A stretch of DNA of 64,000 bases from Incurvaria masculella (Eukaryota > Arthropoda > Insecta > Lepidoptera > Incurvariidae), in the NCBI GenBank assembly GCA_946894095.1, contig OX335646.2:16052077-16116076 (forward strand), given 5' to 3'. Below are positions 34,864 through 45,889 of the stretch, piece after piece. Under the pieces are notes generated by a model. The model was not told the origin of the DNA and made no database searches. It saw only the letters and a list, made by a program, of their open reading frames with translations. Numbering within the stretch: the first letter of the stretch is position 1; the number at the start of each line of letters is the position of its first letter. A program made the translations under genes and the position numbers.

Positions 34864-36064
34864 GAAAATTCACAGAATGTGTATTTATTTTTCAAATAGG
34901 TAAAATTTCAAAATAATAAAAATGAAAAAGCCCCAATGAAAAAAACGTTGTTGTTTTCTGTTAAGTTTTGGACGATGGTACGGTTTTTTATTAATTAATT
35001 AATTAAATTAATTACGTAAACCAACAGCGTCCATACAAATATATTTAGATAAATCTTATATTTATGAGTAACGCCACTTACAGAGCCGCCGTCAAGCACC
35101 CAATGATGATACTCAGTTTGCTTACGAATTCGGGACGCGCAAAATCGAATGTTCGCTGCATTAAATGGCATCTTGAATAGTTCTTACGTGTCGATTTGAG
35201 GTTATCCAACAACATGAAGCATTGTCATTTTTTAAAATAATCAGAAAACTTTTTTGGTGGTGACATTCGTCAAAAGCAGGATTCGACCCTGCGATTACGT
35301 GTGCACTGCTCTGACTTTGTGTCTTTGGAATTCGAGAATATCAGCAAGTAAGTGAATTCGTAACCGAACTTACTAGCCGGCGCTACCGTCATTCCTTACT
35401 CACTTTTGAATTTTCACGTGCGTAAATTTCACTTTCAGCCTGTATAGCTTTGGAGCTTTTAAACGTGGGCTTATTTGCATCCTCGGAGTAGGACTTCGCT
35501 TTTCATGGTGATGCTGCGGTCTACAAAAGAGGCCCCCATGCAGGCGGATCATGACTAAAAACCCAGTTAAGACCAACTATATGGTTGGTCAAAACAATCA
35601 TTATGGTTCTAGAGCACAAAACAGAGTTTTTCTGAACACTGCATATAAAGCATATGTATATGCAGTTATAACATTTTAGTGACCGTGATGAGTTGCAAGA
35701 TCGACTAAAGATGATGATACTTTGAAGTGTTCTTTGAAGCAGAATTTAGCTTTTCAATGTGTATAGGTAGAATCGAGACTTACACCAAATCGAGGCAAAG
35801 AACACTGCTGCAATGATCAATGTACTGATGACAATCTGTCTAGAAATGAAACTGCCATATTTTGGTACATAAATAATAAAACTCTCATCATAAATGGCAT
35901 ATTTCAGAAATTTCTCCCAGACAAGTTTACTGCAAAAAACTACAAAACTACAAACTACTTATACATCACAATAAACATCTTAGTTACCTATGGCACCGGA
36001 TGCATTATAAATTGGGAGAATGAAAGAATAAATAAAACTTGCACAGCGGGCGCTTCACGCGAAT
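34864..36064. other. Intergenic or intronic, no feature supported
   Basis: Starts with a fragment of the GTCCGTCC repeat tail (gacgatggtacgg near 34972). The rest is AT-rich without a recognisable exon, RNA or repeat. If exon 6 at 32596 is real, this is intron. Confidence 0.4.
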
Positions 36065-36068
36065 TTAC

Positions 36069-36262
36069 CGCCAAACTGATCGCTTGGAGGGTGTCCCGAC
36101 AGCGGGCCGCAGCCTGAGCCGCTTGCGGGCGATGCAGGCGACCGGGGCCGCGGCGGGGCAGGGAGCGGAGGCCGCGGGTATGTAGCCGTGCAGCGACGGA
36201 GGTACCAGCCTCTTCACTCGACGACGGCTACGAGTTGTCGCGACTAGCATCTCGAACAAATC
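36069..36262 (-). CDS. Unrecognised minus-strand gene, exon 5
   Basis: The acceptor tgacaccag|GATTTG enters in phase 0, matching the exit of exon 4. The exon encodes DLFEMLVATTRSRRRVKRLV, then PPSLHGYIPAA, an Ala/Pro stretch, CIARKRLRLRPAVGTPSKRS and VW. The basic clusters could be nuclear localisation signals. It ends CG|GTAAAT, a fair donor in phase 2; if the donor is skipped, the frame reads one more Arg and stops at TAA (36065-36067), giving a 248-residue protein. GC content and codon use resemble exons 2 and 3. Confidence 0.6.
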
Positions 36263-36329
36263 CTGGTGTCAATTTGTAACCAAGTTCAAACTGAAACCAA
36301 ACGTATGCAAATCTCATACAGTAGTATTT

Positions 36330-36665
36330 TTTTTTTTTTATGTGACTGGACATGATGGCTAATACCACACCTTCTGTCATGGTATTAGCCCAACACACCA
36401 CATGGGAACTAGGTGCCTTGCCAGGACCTTCCTTATATTGCACGGCTACATTGAACTGGATGGAAAACACGGACAATTTTCATTGCCGCTTCGACCATCG
36501 TTCATTAAATGCGATGGTACCAGCCCGGGCGGGATTAACCCTACCACCTAGTAAGTAAGGAAGGGAACCTACAGTTTAACGTGGAATCCGAAAGACCAGA
36601 CCGGACCCAGCGTTGCTTAACTTCGGAGAGCGATCACCGAAGTGTCGCGCCACTGGGCCAGTAAG
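36330..36665 (-). mobile_element. 5S-rRNA-headed SINE with family A body
   Basis: On the minus strand: a 5S-like head (ctccgaagttaagcaacgct, then gggtccggtctggtc, preceded by ctggcccagtggcgcgac) followed by the family A body (ggtagggttaatcccgcccg, gtccgtgttttccatccag) and a T/A-rich tail at 36330. It lies just 3' of the gene's exon 5 acceptor region, inside its fourth intron, in the same orientation as the gene. Confidence 0.8.
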
Positions 36666-37364
36666 TGGGCAGACTAACTTTAATACGGGGATCATCGCCG
36701 AACTAAATAGTATTTGGTATAATTCGTCCAGTGCTAGTCCGCATACTCAATTTTGACAGTTCACTCTGACGGTCGTACCGTTATAATTTAATTCAGTTAA
36801 CAGCGATGCAAAGCCCCTCTCACTCTACGTGATGCCTGGTAGGGAAATTGGTGCATATAGTTAGTCCCACATAGATAATTTTGCGCCTGGCTGGGGGCAC
36901 CACCGTTGCCTTATGGTTACTACAGGAAATAAAATCCCCCATTTATGAGCGAAATATTTAGAACCAAACTCTAAAATAAACTCAGCCTAGAAGGAATAAA
37001 TAGTGCGTAACCCGATTTGTTGCAATGGCAACACATGCCTGTAACGGCGAAGACGCTCTCGGTGACATTTTGCTCATTTCTTTCCTTTTTCGTCCTCGAA
37101 GAACTTTCTCACATTCGAGACTATCTCTCGAACTCTACTTTTGTACACTTAAGAAATTATTTTTCGCGTATGAAATACCGAAAATGTTCCTACAAAGGCA
37201 GATCTGAACAGAAGAGGAAATCTGACAGCCTAATGACGTTCAAGATGGCGATTTTGGCCACGCGCAAAATAAGCTATGTGGGACTACATAAACGATTTAT
37301 TTGCGGCAATACAATTGTGTGGCGATCCTATTCTGCGTGGAATTTCATCGCAGGCGTTAAACTA

Positions 37365-37528
37365 AGGGCCGAGTGCACGAAAAAACCAAAAAATAAAAAT
37401 CACCGTCAAAGTATGATCAAACACGTCTCTTTGTGTGGATAGTATGGAAGGAACTCTATGCAGTTCACTAAAAGTGACGTGTTTGAACATTGATTAACTC
37501 AGCCGTTTCTTCGCGCAACCGGGGCTAA
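37365..37528 (+). mobile_element. MITE of the acacgtcac family (family C), next to a splice donor
   Basis: Runs from agggccgagtgcacgaaaaa to tcgcgcaaccggggcta with caaacacgtctctttgtgtg and aaaagtgacgtgtttgaaca inside. It ends about 14 bp from the GT donor (37542-37541) of exon 4 of the minus-strand gene, so it sits at the very start of that intron. Confidence 0.75.
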
Positions 37529-37542
37529 GAATGTTTGATTAC

Positions 37543-37619
37543 GTGTGCAAAAAGAGGTTCACTCGCAGAGTCGGACAACGGCGCTGCCGCCTGCTCCGCC
37601 GCAGCCACTGCTGACTCAA
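37543..37619 (-). CDS. Unrecognised minus-strand gene, exon 4
   Basis: A 77-bp exon: acceptor aatgtttccag|TT, donor CACAC|GTAATC. It takes one base from exon 3 (G+TT = Val) and reads ESAVAAAEQAAAPLSDSASE then PLFAH, leaving in phase 0. The short Ala/Glu-rich helix-like stretch has no family signature. Support comes from exact phase agreement on both sides and good splice sites. Confidence 0.55.
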
Positions 37620-38151
37620 CTGGAAACATTTTAGGGATGGCTCGCCGTTACTGAAAGTAATAAGAACGTTCATACAAACTTGCCTACATGCCCTATCATT
37701 AGCTTACGGTGTGTAATAAATTGCATTCATTTGAGTGAGCGTCACTACAATAATGTTGCCAGGATAATCCCTGCACTTGCGTGTTACGGGAAGATAGATT
37801 TTTGGAATCTGCGCACATCACTATTTTGCTAATAGATATTGGCATATCGTTCTCTGCTCCTTTAGGATAGAAACCGGCACAGGCGGGGGGTCAAAAGTCG
37901 TTTTCATGGCATTAACTTTTTTCTGTAGACGTTTTTTCTTATTTTTTCTCTAAACAAAAGTGGGGAAAACAATTAATTGTCATTGGAACTAAATGGAATT
38001 AAAACCAACTTGTAAAAATTCAACTTCGTAGGTTAAGAGGATATGGTTCTTATTCAGCTTGCAAGATTTTACCTAAACACCTACAGCACATACATTCATA
38101 CAAACATTGCAAGTTAAATTAAAACAAATCGTAGCAAAGGTGTGTAGCTAC

Positions 38152-38298
38152 CGGTGGGTGCTGAGCGTTCTGGTGCGGAGCCGACGCCGCCGGTGCGGTC
38201 GCGCGGCGGGAGCGTGGCGGCGGCGGCGGCGACGCCGGTGGAGGGGGGGAGGACGGCGATGGCGGCGGCTTGCGACACGGCCCGGTCGATGCTATTGG
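38152..38298 (-). CDS. Unrecognised minus-strand gene, exon 3
   Basis: The acceptor ctgctcctcaacacag|CC has a good pyrimidine tract and completes the split codon from exon 2 (G+CC = Ala). The exon reads NSIDRAVSQAAAIAVLPPST, then an Ala run and PPRDRTGGVGSAPERSAPT, with donor ACCG|GTAGCT in phase 1. It begins with a predicted helix and continues as low-complexity linker. A GC-rich stretch in an AT-rich background supports coding status. Confidence 0.6.
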
Positions 38299-38452
38299 CT
38301 GTGTTGAGGAGCAGGCGGCACAACTCATGTATTTTGTAAATGTAAATTTGTGTATGTGTATTATTGTTACCACTTAAAATAATCATACTTTTTGTTGTTT
38401 GTTCACATCCCTAAGAATTGGATTCCTTGTCTGTATATAGGGTGTTTTGAAA

Positions 38453-38453
38453 A

Positions 38454-38484
<31 letters not shown>

Positions 38485-38485
38485 A
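38453..38485. repeat. (AAAT)n microsatellite
   Basis: About eight perfect aaat units; simple-sequence repeat in the second intron of the minus-strand gene. Confidence 0.9.
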
Positions 38486-39294
38486 CTCGCAGTGTGGTGC
38501 TGTTGCACCTGTGCAGGTCAAAGTAGCGAATGTTATGCAACTTATTTTTTTTTTGTGTGTTACAGAGCTGACAATGTCGTGAAGAGCCGTTACCGACAAT
38601 ATCGTTTGCAATTTTTACGATAATAGTTCGGAGGGGACCAATGCGTTGGTTTTTATGGGTCTACTGATTCAAATTATGCTTCCTTTTACTCTGCAATACG
38701 CTCAAACGGTTTTTTATGAAGTTAGTTTTGTTTTCATTATAATACCTTTTATTTATACTATAGTTTACCTACCAAAGGAATCCTAAATATTAAGACTTCG
38801 ATAGACTTTACGGAATACGGCACTTCCTAAAACAAGCCTATGCTCGTAAAGATGTATAAAATGTCGCCTAACAAGTCTCGTCAGTCAACTTACAATTTTC
38901 CTAAAATCTACCAGGATTATATGGCGCAAAGTTGAAATTCCGTCTTGCAAATTCCTGGGATTAACAAGTTTCCTACGATGCAAACGCAGGGTGTTAAAAT
39001 TCAGTGCCAACCATTCATTCCTTGGTCCATTTGAAGCAAAAAATGGTGTCAACTTTTACCCATATCGTAGTATTTATTGAGTTATGAATGTACTCGTTGT
39101 CGTTTTCTCTCTGGAAAAAACTCGGAAATGTGAACTACTGGTAGGTTATTCAGAGTCCACCGCATTCCGAAAACTCGCCTACACACTTTGTTACTCTTCC
39201 AAGCATTCCGTTCCATTCCATTCCGAAGTGCACTTATAAACATTTCGGTGTTGGCTCATAATTATTCCGAAGGGAGCTTATGACCAGTGTTTGT

Positions 39295-39735
39295 TAGGGT
39301 TCCATAACCAAAGGGTGCCAACGGGACCCGATTACTAAGCCTCCGTTGTCTGTCTATCCGTCCGTATGAACCGTAATAGAACCGTTTAAATCCTCGCCCC
39401 GGTCATACAACACTTTCTTTCTCTTTCAGAGTTGGAACTATGGTTACAAGGGCGAGCTGTTCCATGGTTCCGGAACCCATGTTAAACTCAAGGTCCCCTT
39501 CCTCTATTAGATGGTAGGGTTAAGCCCGCCCGGATTCGTACCACCGCATTGGATGAAACCATAGTTGAAGCAGCAATGAAAAGTTGTCCATGTTTTCCAT
39601 CCAGTTCAGTGGGACTGTGCTCATAAGGGAAGGTCCTGGCATGGCACCTAATTCCTTCGGGAGTTTGGTGTATTGGGTTAATATCATGACGGTAGTTGTG
39701 TGGTATTAGCCATCCATGTCAGTTTCCATGAAAAA
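39295..39735 (+). mobile_element. Partial GTCCGTCC repeat followed by SINE, family A
   Basis: Positions 39295-39380 are a truncated GTCCGTCC-family copy (tagggttccataaccaaagg, gattactaagcctccgttg). Positions 39385-39735 carry a family A SINE body with the ctttctttctctttcagag linker, ggtagggttaagcccgcccg, ttccatccagttcagtggga and ttccttcgggagtttggtg. Both lie in an intron of the minus-strand gene. Confidence 0.75.
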
Positions 39736-39807
39736 AACCATGTAAGTTACCTGAGGTGTTTTTTGGCGGCCTATAATGCGGATTTCTAATGGTTATATTG
39801 AAAAAAA

Positions 39808-40083
39808 AAACATAAAAACCGGCCAAGTGCAAGTCGGACTCGCGCACGAAGGGTTCCTTACGTTTTTTGTATGGGGGCTCCCTTTAATTTTAATTATTTT
39901 ATAATTTTATCTATTTGTTATTGTAGAGGCAGAATAAATAAATACACACTTTGTGAAAAATTCAGCTGCCTACCTATTATTGTTCATGAGATACAGCCCT
40001 GTAACAGAAGAACGGACGGACGGACGGACAGCGGAGGCTTAGTAACAGGGTTCCGTTGGCACCCTCTGGGTACGGAACCCTAA
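39808..40083 (-). repeat. Lepidopteran dispersed repeat, GTCCGTCC type
   Basis: Reads, on the plus strand, ccggccaagtgcaagtcgga, then a central AT-rich part, the ggacggacggacggacagcg run and ctgggtacggaaccctaata. The copy is nearly complete and ends 58 bp from the donor of exon 2 of the minus-strand gene. Confidence 0.8.
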
Positions 40084-40140
40084 TAAAAGCATCTGCAAGA
40101 AATACGAAAAGAATTATCCACCAAACAGTGATCCATACAC

Positions 40141-40306
40141 CTGGGTCGAGGTGCGAGCACGGCGCGGCACCGGCGGGCGGGTCCCGCGCCTCCGCCGCGC
40201 CCGCTCCCTCCGCGCCCGCGCCCTCCGCCCGGCGGCGCCCGCAGTGCAGCTTGATGCCGTTGCGCTGCAGGTAAGGCTTGATGTCTTCGAACCACACGTC
40301 GCACAG
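40141..40306 (-). CDS. Unrecognised minus-strand gene, exon 2
   Basis: The acceptor tcgttgtcatgcag|CTGTGC enters in phase 0 from exon 1; the donor GACCCAG|GTGTAT leaves in phase 1. It encodes LCDVWFEDIKPYLQRNGIKL then HCGRR, which looks like a folded segment, followed by an Ala/Gly/Glu-rich stretch and PCSHLDP. I do not recognise the family. The first 25 residues are the best query for a homology search. Confidence 0.65.
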
Positions 40307-40389
40307 CTGCATGACAACGAAACGGACCGTCACAATCCTTGACAGAGTCGGGATGGCCCGACGCGGTTCCAGAATCACCGTAAATGCCT

Positions 40390-40680
40390 AGAAGCTTAAG
40401 GGCGCGGGACTTGCTACTCGTGCCAGAGTTCACGGGTTCAATTCACACCCGTTCGTGCACCACTTTCTTTCTCTTTATGAGTCAGATGAGTGCATTTCTT
40501 CGCGAATGCGAGCTGTTCCGTGGTTCGGAATACACGTAAAACTGTAGGTTTTAAGCCCCGCTCGGGTTGGTACCATCGCATTGGATGAAAAGATGATCGC
40601 AGCGGCAATGGAAAATCGTCTAATAGTGGGAAGGTACTGGCATGACACCTACTTCCTACGGGAATGCGATGTGTTGTACT
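40390..40680 (+). mobile_element. tRNA-headed SINE, family A, internally deleted
   Basis: A tRNA-like head with B-box acgggttcaattcac is followed by the cactttctttctctttatga linker and a shortened body (gctcgggttggtaccatcgc, agcggcaatggaaaatcgtc, ggaaggtactggcatgacac). It lies in the first intron of the minus-strand gene. Confidence 0.7.
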
Positions 40681-41239
40681 AAATGGTGACAGGGAGTTGG
40701 GGGCGGCGGCGTGGTGGCATATGTTATTAATCTACAGTTACATAAAAACGTATCTAACTTCACGTCTGTATGTAAAAGGCTTCCAAGCAGACATTGCCGA
40801 TCCCGTTGCCATGCCTTATCAGTGGTTTTGTGCATGTAATAAACACATACATATAATAGAAATTAAAAGTTCTGAAAATTCGGCAAAACCACATTTTAAC
40901 TTGAGAAGTCCTTTAATTTGAGCACCGGCACAAAGCCTAGGATTAGGTTACATCTTTTGAACAGGGATCGATTACGTTTTCAAATAATTAACATTCGAGA
41001 ACGAAAGATTATTAAAAATATGCAAAACTTTCAATGAACGGCCTAGGGGTGCAGTTGAGTGGCTGTACACATGAACAAAGCCTAGAAAACTAGAGTTATG
41101 TGTAGCCTGGTTGGGTAAAATACTAACCACTATTCTAAGAACGTTGGTTGGACCGCGTCATCATCGAGAGGCCATTACTGAACCATGGATTAATTTTAAT
41201 CTCAGGACAGAACAGATTGTTTCGTAGTTTTTTACTTAC

Positions 41240-41398
41240 TCCAACCAGAGCATTTTCTAGCTCGTTCCTCGCTGTTACGGGGCCTTTGGCCTTGCTCCTC
41301 TCGCGTGCGTCACCCGTCCCGCGGACGCCCTCAGCCGGCCCGGGCTTCTCTCGACGCTCCTGAGGAGATTCTGGAGCACAGTTCGATTGTTCACACAT
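41240..41398 (-). CDS. Unrecognised minus-strand gene, exon 1 (start)
   Basis: The first in-frame ATG (41398-41396) opens MCEQSNCAPESPQERREKPG, then a charged, probably disordered segment and ARNELENALVG, ending GGA|GTAAGT, a near-consensus donor in phase 0. Exons 1-5 (159, 166, 147, 77 and 194 bp) add up to one uninterrupted frame, and every splice phase fits, which is the main support for this gene. The predicted product is about 250 residues with basic, nuclear-like C-terminal clusters. The function is unknown. It is transcribed divergently from the zucchini-like gene, so the two probably share a promoter. Confidence 0.65.
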
Positions 41399-41700
41399 TT
41401 TGCAAAGACCAGTGATGTTGTTTGGTGAAATTGAAATATAATAATCGAGCCAAATCTGAATGACATTGACAGCTGCATATTGTCATTATTATTTGTTTGT
41501 TCATGAAGCCAGCTACCAACTTCGTGAGTTCGTTTCAACGATTTCGGCGATGCGGGTAGTTATAACAAAATAAAAACTTGCATAGGCTAGGCCTAGCTTG
41601 TCAACGACATTCGACATCACTGATTTTGAGTTCCCTACTGTTGATTTCGTAGCAATAGTACACAAGTAACATAGTAAAGGAAAGAAATAGTGGCGTTAAC
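41399..41700. promoter_or_regulatory. Divergent promoter region between the unrecognised gene and the zucchini-like gene
   Basis: The two start codons are 302 bp apart on opposite strands, and no repeat separates them. No TATA box is obvious for either side. Such short head-to-head spacing usually means a shared, TATA-less bidirectional promoter. Confidence 0.5.
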
Positions 41701-42252
41701 ATGTTAGACATACCCATAATTTTATCCGGAAGCGCCATATTCTTCGCCGCCGGCATGATCGCAAAAATTCTACGGTCCGAGGAGTGTCCCGAGGGCGAGG
41801 AGGGCGCGGACTGCGTGCTGGTGCACGGCGGCAGCGGCGGGGGCGCGGGAGGGAGCTGCGTCGCGGCACGACTGCGCCGCAGCCGGGCCAGCGTGGACGC
41901 CTGCCTCGACGTGATCGGCGAGGGCGAGCTGGCAGCGGCGCTCGCGGAGCGGCGGCGGCGGGGCGGGGTGCGCGTGCGCGTGCTCGTGCACGGCGCGGGC
42001 GCGGGCGGCGGGCCGGCGGTGCGCGCGCTGCTCGCCGCCGGGGTCGAGGTGAGGGCGAGGGGCGCGCGCGGCGAGGAGAGGCTGCGGCACAGCTTCGTGC
42101 TGGTGGACGCGGGGCAGGCGGCGGCGACGCTGCTGGCGGGCGCGCTCGGCGCGGAGGACGGGGCCCACTATGACAACACGCTGATCACCACGACTCCTTT
42201 CGTCACTGCCACTTTCGCGATGGAATTCGAGAGGTTGTGGGCCAAATTTTGA
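41701..42252 (+). CDS. zuc-like: Zucchini/PLD6-like protein with degenerate HKD motif
   Basis: A single-exon, 183-residue protein. It has an N-terminal membrane anchor (IPIILSGSAIFFAAGMIA), as in mitochondrial Zucchini/PLD6. Next come blocks aligning with the PLD fold: RASVDACLDVIGEGELAAAL, GGVRVRVLVHG, ALLAAGVEVRARG, LRHSFVLVDAG, DNTLITT and FAMEFERLWAKF at the C-terminus. Family members cut piRNA precursors on the outer mitochondrial membrane, using the HxKxxxxD motif. Here that motif reads R129-x-S131-xxxx-D136, so catalytic His and Lys are both gone, and the usual GSxNWT block is replaced by an Ala/Gly-rich stretch. It is shorter than the roughly 250 residues of family members. GC content is very high compared with its surroundings. 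The frame is intact, so it is a candidate pseudoenzyme, not an obvious pseudogene; a recently dying copy is the alternative. Confidence 0.8.
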   Translation: MLDIPIILSGSAIFFAAGMIAKILRSEECPEGEEGADCVLVHGGSGGGAGGSCVAARLRRSRASVDACLDVIGEGELAAALAERRRRGGVRVRVLVHGAGAGGGPAVRALLAAGVEVRARGARGEERLRHSFVLVDAGQAAATLLAGALGAEDGAHYDNTLITTTPFVTATFAMEFERLWAKF

Positions 42253-44327
42253 CCAATGCTCTTTTGCATTATTATGGTCTTCTGGCAGTGAGACCATGAA
42301 CCCAGTGATTGTGGCTATAGTGATTGCCCTCTCTCTCAGAGCCCGCTATATAACAGTTTATGCGAGCTCTAAAGCTGAAACTTGCATATCAGTTATTTAT
42401 TTGACTGTAATGGTATTTTCAAAAGGAAATTGTAATCATATTTTATAGGCGGAATTGAATAGGCTATTCAATATAAATTTTGTTTTTCTAATAGTAATTA
42501 CCGCTTACTTACCCATTCATTTGATCAAGTTGAACAGAATTACCTCATAGTACCCAATAGACTATAATAATATATTTTGAAAATGAGTGAAAACATTTTT
42601 GGTTACACAATCATCTGAAGAAGACAAGATATAATTATAACGTTTGATATGTTTGTAGTTATGGAGTGCCTAAAGTTATGGAATCTTTTTTTTTTATTCC
42701 AATATCGCCAAACAAAAATGTAACTGTTACCGTGCTTATTTGTTTACAATCAAATATAAATAAAATGAACGTTTTGTTACACATGCAGCTATTTGCAAAG
42801 GGACCTACAATATTTATATATTCATCGTACTCATACAGGTCCCGAATTACCAGAATTTGTAGCAAAATGTGTACCGTGGAATTAATAAAAACAATTGTCA
42901 CTTTGTAATACTTCCGCTTTTTATTTACAATGATTTCGATAACACAACTGACGCATCGTAGGCATTTACGACATACTTGGTCCTACAGATTCATAGCTTC
43001 ACCTATGCTAAGTAAAGCTCTACTTTTAACTTAAGATTGAGACACCATGAAGCAAGTCACTTGTAAGTACAATGATTGACCACAACGAAATCATAAAGAG
43101 GAATTCGTTTGCAAAAAACAACAGCACACACGTCGATAAAGCCTATCCTCTTGCAGAAATAGCGCGTGCTTTTCGCGCTCATTCTTACTACTTGGCCTTG
43201 AAGTCGACACAGTCGATTACATATTTGCACAAAAAAAAACCATTGACAATAGAAAAAGGATCATTTTATCAAAATTGTCCCCACATGTGTGCGCCCGATA
43301 CACCATTTTTTACTAGCGGTTAAACGACCAAAGAAACTAAAGAAGTATGGCTGCAATAGAAAAGTGCATTCGGTTGTAGAATTTTAAAGTAACAAAAAAA
43401 AATGTTTGTGTAAGTTTTTAATTTTCTAACCCGCGGACTTATTGACAAATAAATGCTTTCATTCTGACTTTCCATTATGGCAAGCGCACATCACATCAGC
43501 ACGTTAGCGCACATCACCGACAGATCAATGATTATTAGACACATGACCCTTCTCTGTTGCTCATTATGTTTAAAATAGAGATGGAAATATAATGATTGAG
43601 TTTTATCATGTTGGTTCCGTGCGGTACAAAAGAGTTATTATTATCGATACAATTTTGTCAAAATATGTAAAACAGAACTGCGCGTTTTGTACTGTAATAG
43701 CCCATAAAAAAATATTATTGTCCTTTGTATGGAGATATAGTGAAACGAGAGGATAGTCATATCGAACCTATTTCCAATTCTGTGGACTCAATGCAATTTT
43801 CTTTAAGAAACATAGAAGCATTCAACATGCCCATTCTTCATCTCTATGTTCCTTCACATTAGACAGATCTTTGTCCTCTATATACAGCTTTAAAAAGCCA
43901 CTAATGGGCCAGGAATAAGGTGTTTATTAAATTGCCATATCCATTGCATAGTTGTTGCCATCAGACGTACAAACTACATGTTTCATAATATGAACTACAG
44001 CAATCATGGAGAAATGTGATGCACATAATGTAATGGGCGCCAATTTGTGACGATAATTAAGTAAGTACATACAGTGTAAAGTTCTCAGCTGTGATGTTGT
44101 ATTCGGAAAATTTTACTGTATGGAATACCGTAAAACCCACTTAATACGATTTCTGGGAATTAACTAAAAACGAACGCTTTATAAATGGTAAAACGGCTTA
44201 AATAGGAAAACCTAAATTCTTTACTGTTAATTCACTAAAAATAAATGCATATATTTTTTTTTCTACATTATTAATTATATCTGGGAAGTTCATATGATTG
44301 ATTACGAGAGACTTTTTTCGACCATTT
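42253..44327. other. 3' region of the zucchini-like gene, then intergenic
   Basis: Several AATAAA candidates lie at about 42758 and 42884-42889; I could not decide which ends the transcript. The rest to 44327 is AT-rich with only short, non-conserved open frames and no repeat I recognise. Confidence 0.45.
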
Positions 44328-44625
44328 TTAGGGTTCCGTACCCAAAGGGTGAAAACGGAACCCTATTACTAAGCCTCCGCTGTCCGTCCGTCCGTCCGTC
44401 CGTCCGTCTGTCACAGGGCTGTATCTCAGTAACCGTAACAGATAGACAGCTGAATTTTTCACAGAGTGTATATTTATTTTGCCGCTATAACAACAAATAG
44501 GTAAGATTAAGAAATAATTTAAATTAAAGGGGGCTCCCATACAAAAAACGTGATTTTTTTTGTTTTTTTTTCTACGATGGTACGGAACCCTTCGTGTGCG
44601 AGTCCGACTCGCACTTGGGCGGTTT
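44328..44625 (+). repeat. Lepidopteran dispersed repeat, GTCCGTCC type
   Basis: Complete from tagggttccgtacccaaagg through (gtcc)n and gtcacagggctgtatctcag to cgagtccgactcgcacttgg. It is very similar to 4369-4691, suggesting recent activity of this family. Confidence 0.85.
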
Positions 44626-45204
44626 TGATTTAGATGCATCTGAATATTTTTCGGAGCGAATAATTTATCCACCAATGAGAGCAAAAAATCCTTAATTAAC
44701 GAAATCTATTAAATTACTGGCCGCATTTATTGGTTTGGCCCGTGTACTCAACATTGGGCCGCCGCGCTGTCCACTAGCGGTACCAGTGGTGCGACATAAT
44801 ATCAATCACGTAAATACAGTCAAAGCAAGCGTTCAGAGACTACTCCTTTGGTCTAATGACCAAGACAATTCTCAGCACTTGTTCCTATATATTTTATTTC
44901 GTGCGCTCCTCTCGCCATATTCCGAGAATCTTTAATGGGCGAATCATTAGCCGAAAGCAATAATTAATTCCATCAAGTGATACTTGACTTTGAATAAAGT
45001 GAAAGTGTAATAAGTAATAACCTTAATTTTTTTAATGGTTTTATGTTTTAATTCTGTGACTTTGGATTAAAATAATTAATTAAAAACCGAATATAAACCC
45101 ATTTTTTGCGTGCATTATGGACGCAAAAGGCAAGTAGAGGAAAACCAGAAATATAGAGGATTATATTTGAAGTCGTATTAAAAACATTAAAATTTGACAG
45201 CCTC
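44626..45204. other. Intergenic, nothing recognised
   Basis: AT-rich, with a small GC-richer spot near 44755-44790. No exon, RNA gene or repeat could be supported. Confidence 0.4.
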
Positions 45205-45750
45205 GGTAACCCTGTGGCGTGTACAACTTGCGATTCGATAAGCTGGTTGAAGCATCTCTGACCGCGGTTGGGTTCTAGATGGGTGACCGTATTCAGCAGA
45301 GGCTGGCCATGGTTAGAATTGCACGTAAAACTGTAGGTTCTCTTTCTTACTTACTAGGTGGTAGGTTTAATCCCACCCATGTTGGTGCCATCGCATTTAC
45401 TTGCAGTGGAAGAATCAATGACAAAAAAAAAATACAATGACCAACCTTGAGAAGTTTCTTGTCGGCTCTTATTCAACAGAAGTAATCAAACCGACAGGAA
45501 AACAAATGACGAATCCGAGTGAGTAATAAACATCTAATGGAGGAAATAAAGAAACTGAAACTGAAACGGACTGAACGACCGTCAAATCGGAAATTAAAAT
45601 TGTCTGTGTTTTCCCTCCTGTTAAATGTAGCCGAGCAAGTATGCAATATGAGGAAGGTCCTGGCATGGCACCTAGTTCCAATGTGGTGTGTTAGGCTGAT
45701 ATCATGACGGTCAGTTTGGTATCAGCGATCAATCCAGTTACATAAAAAAA
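45205..45750 (+). mobile_element. 5S-rRNA-headed SINE, interrupted copy
   Basis: A diverged 5S-like head (ctctgaccgcggttgggttc, tagatgggtgaccgtattca, gaggctggcc) leads into the family A body, which is interrupted at about 45398-45590 by an unrelated segment of roughly 190 bp. The body then resumes (attgtctgtgttttccctcc, gaaggtcctggcatggcacc, tttggtatcagcgatc). Confidence 0.65.
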
Positions 45751-45889
45751 CCGGATTGGCGCTATGCCTAATTACTACTAATTCTAATTACTACCATTAG
45801 AATTAGATTATAGAAACACCTTAGTAAGTCAAAATGAATCTTCATACTCAATTGGTCGTTTTTGTACATATTTTTTTCCATTACACTTT

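Noticed and set aside
41770..42297. 175-codon minus-strand frame and 129-codon plus-strand frame overlapping the zucchini-like gene
   Set aside because: Both are low-complexity Arg/Ala/Gly shadows caused by high GC; only the 41701 frame shows family motifs.
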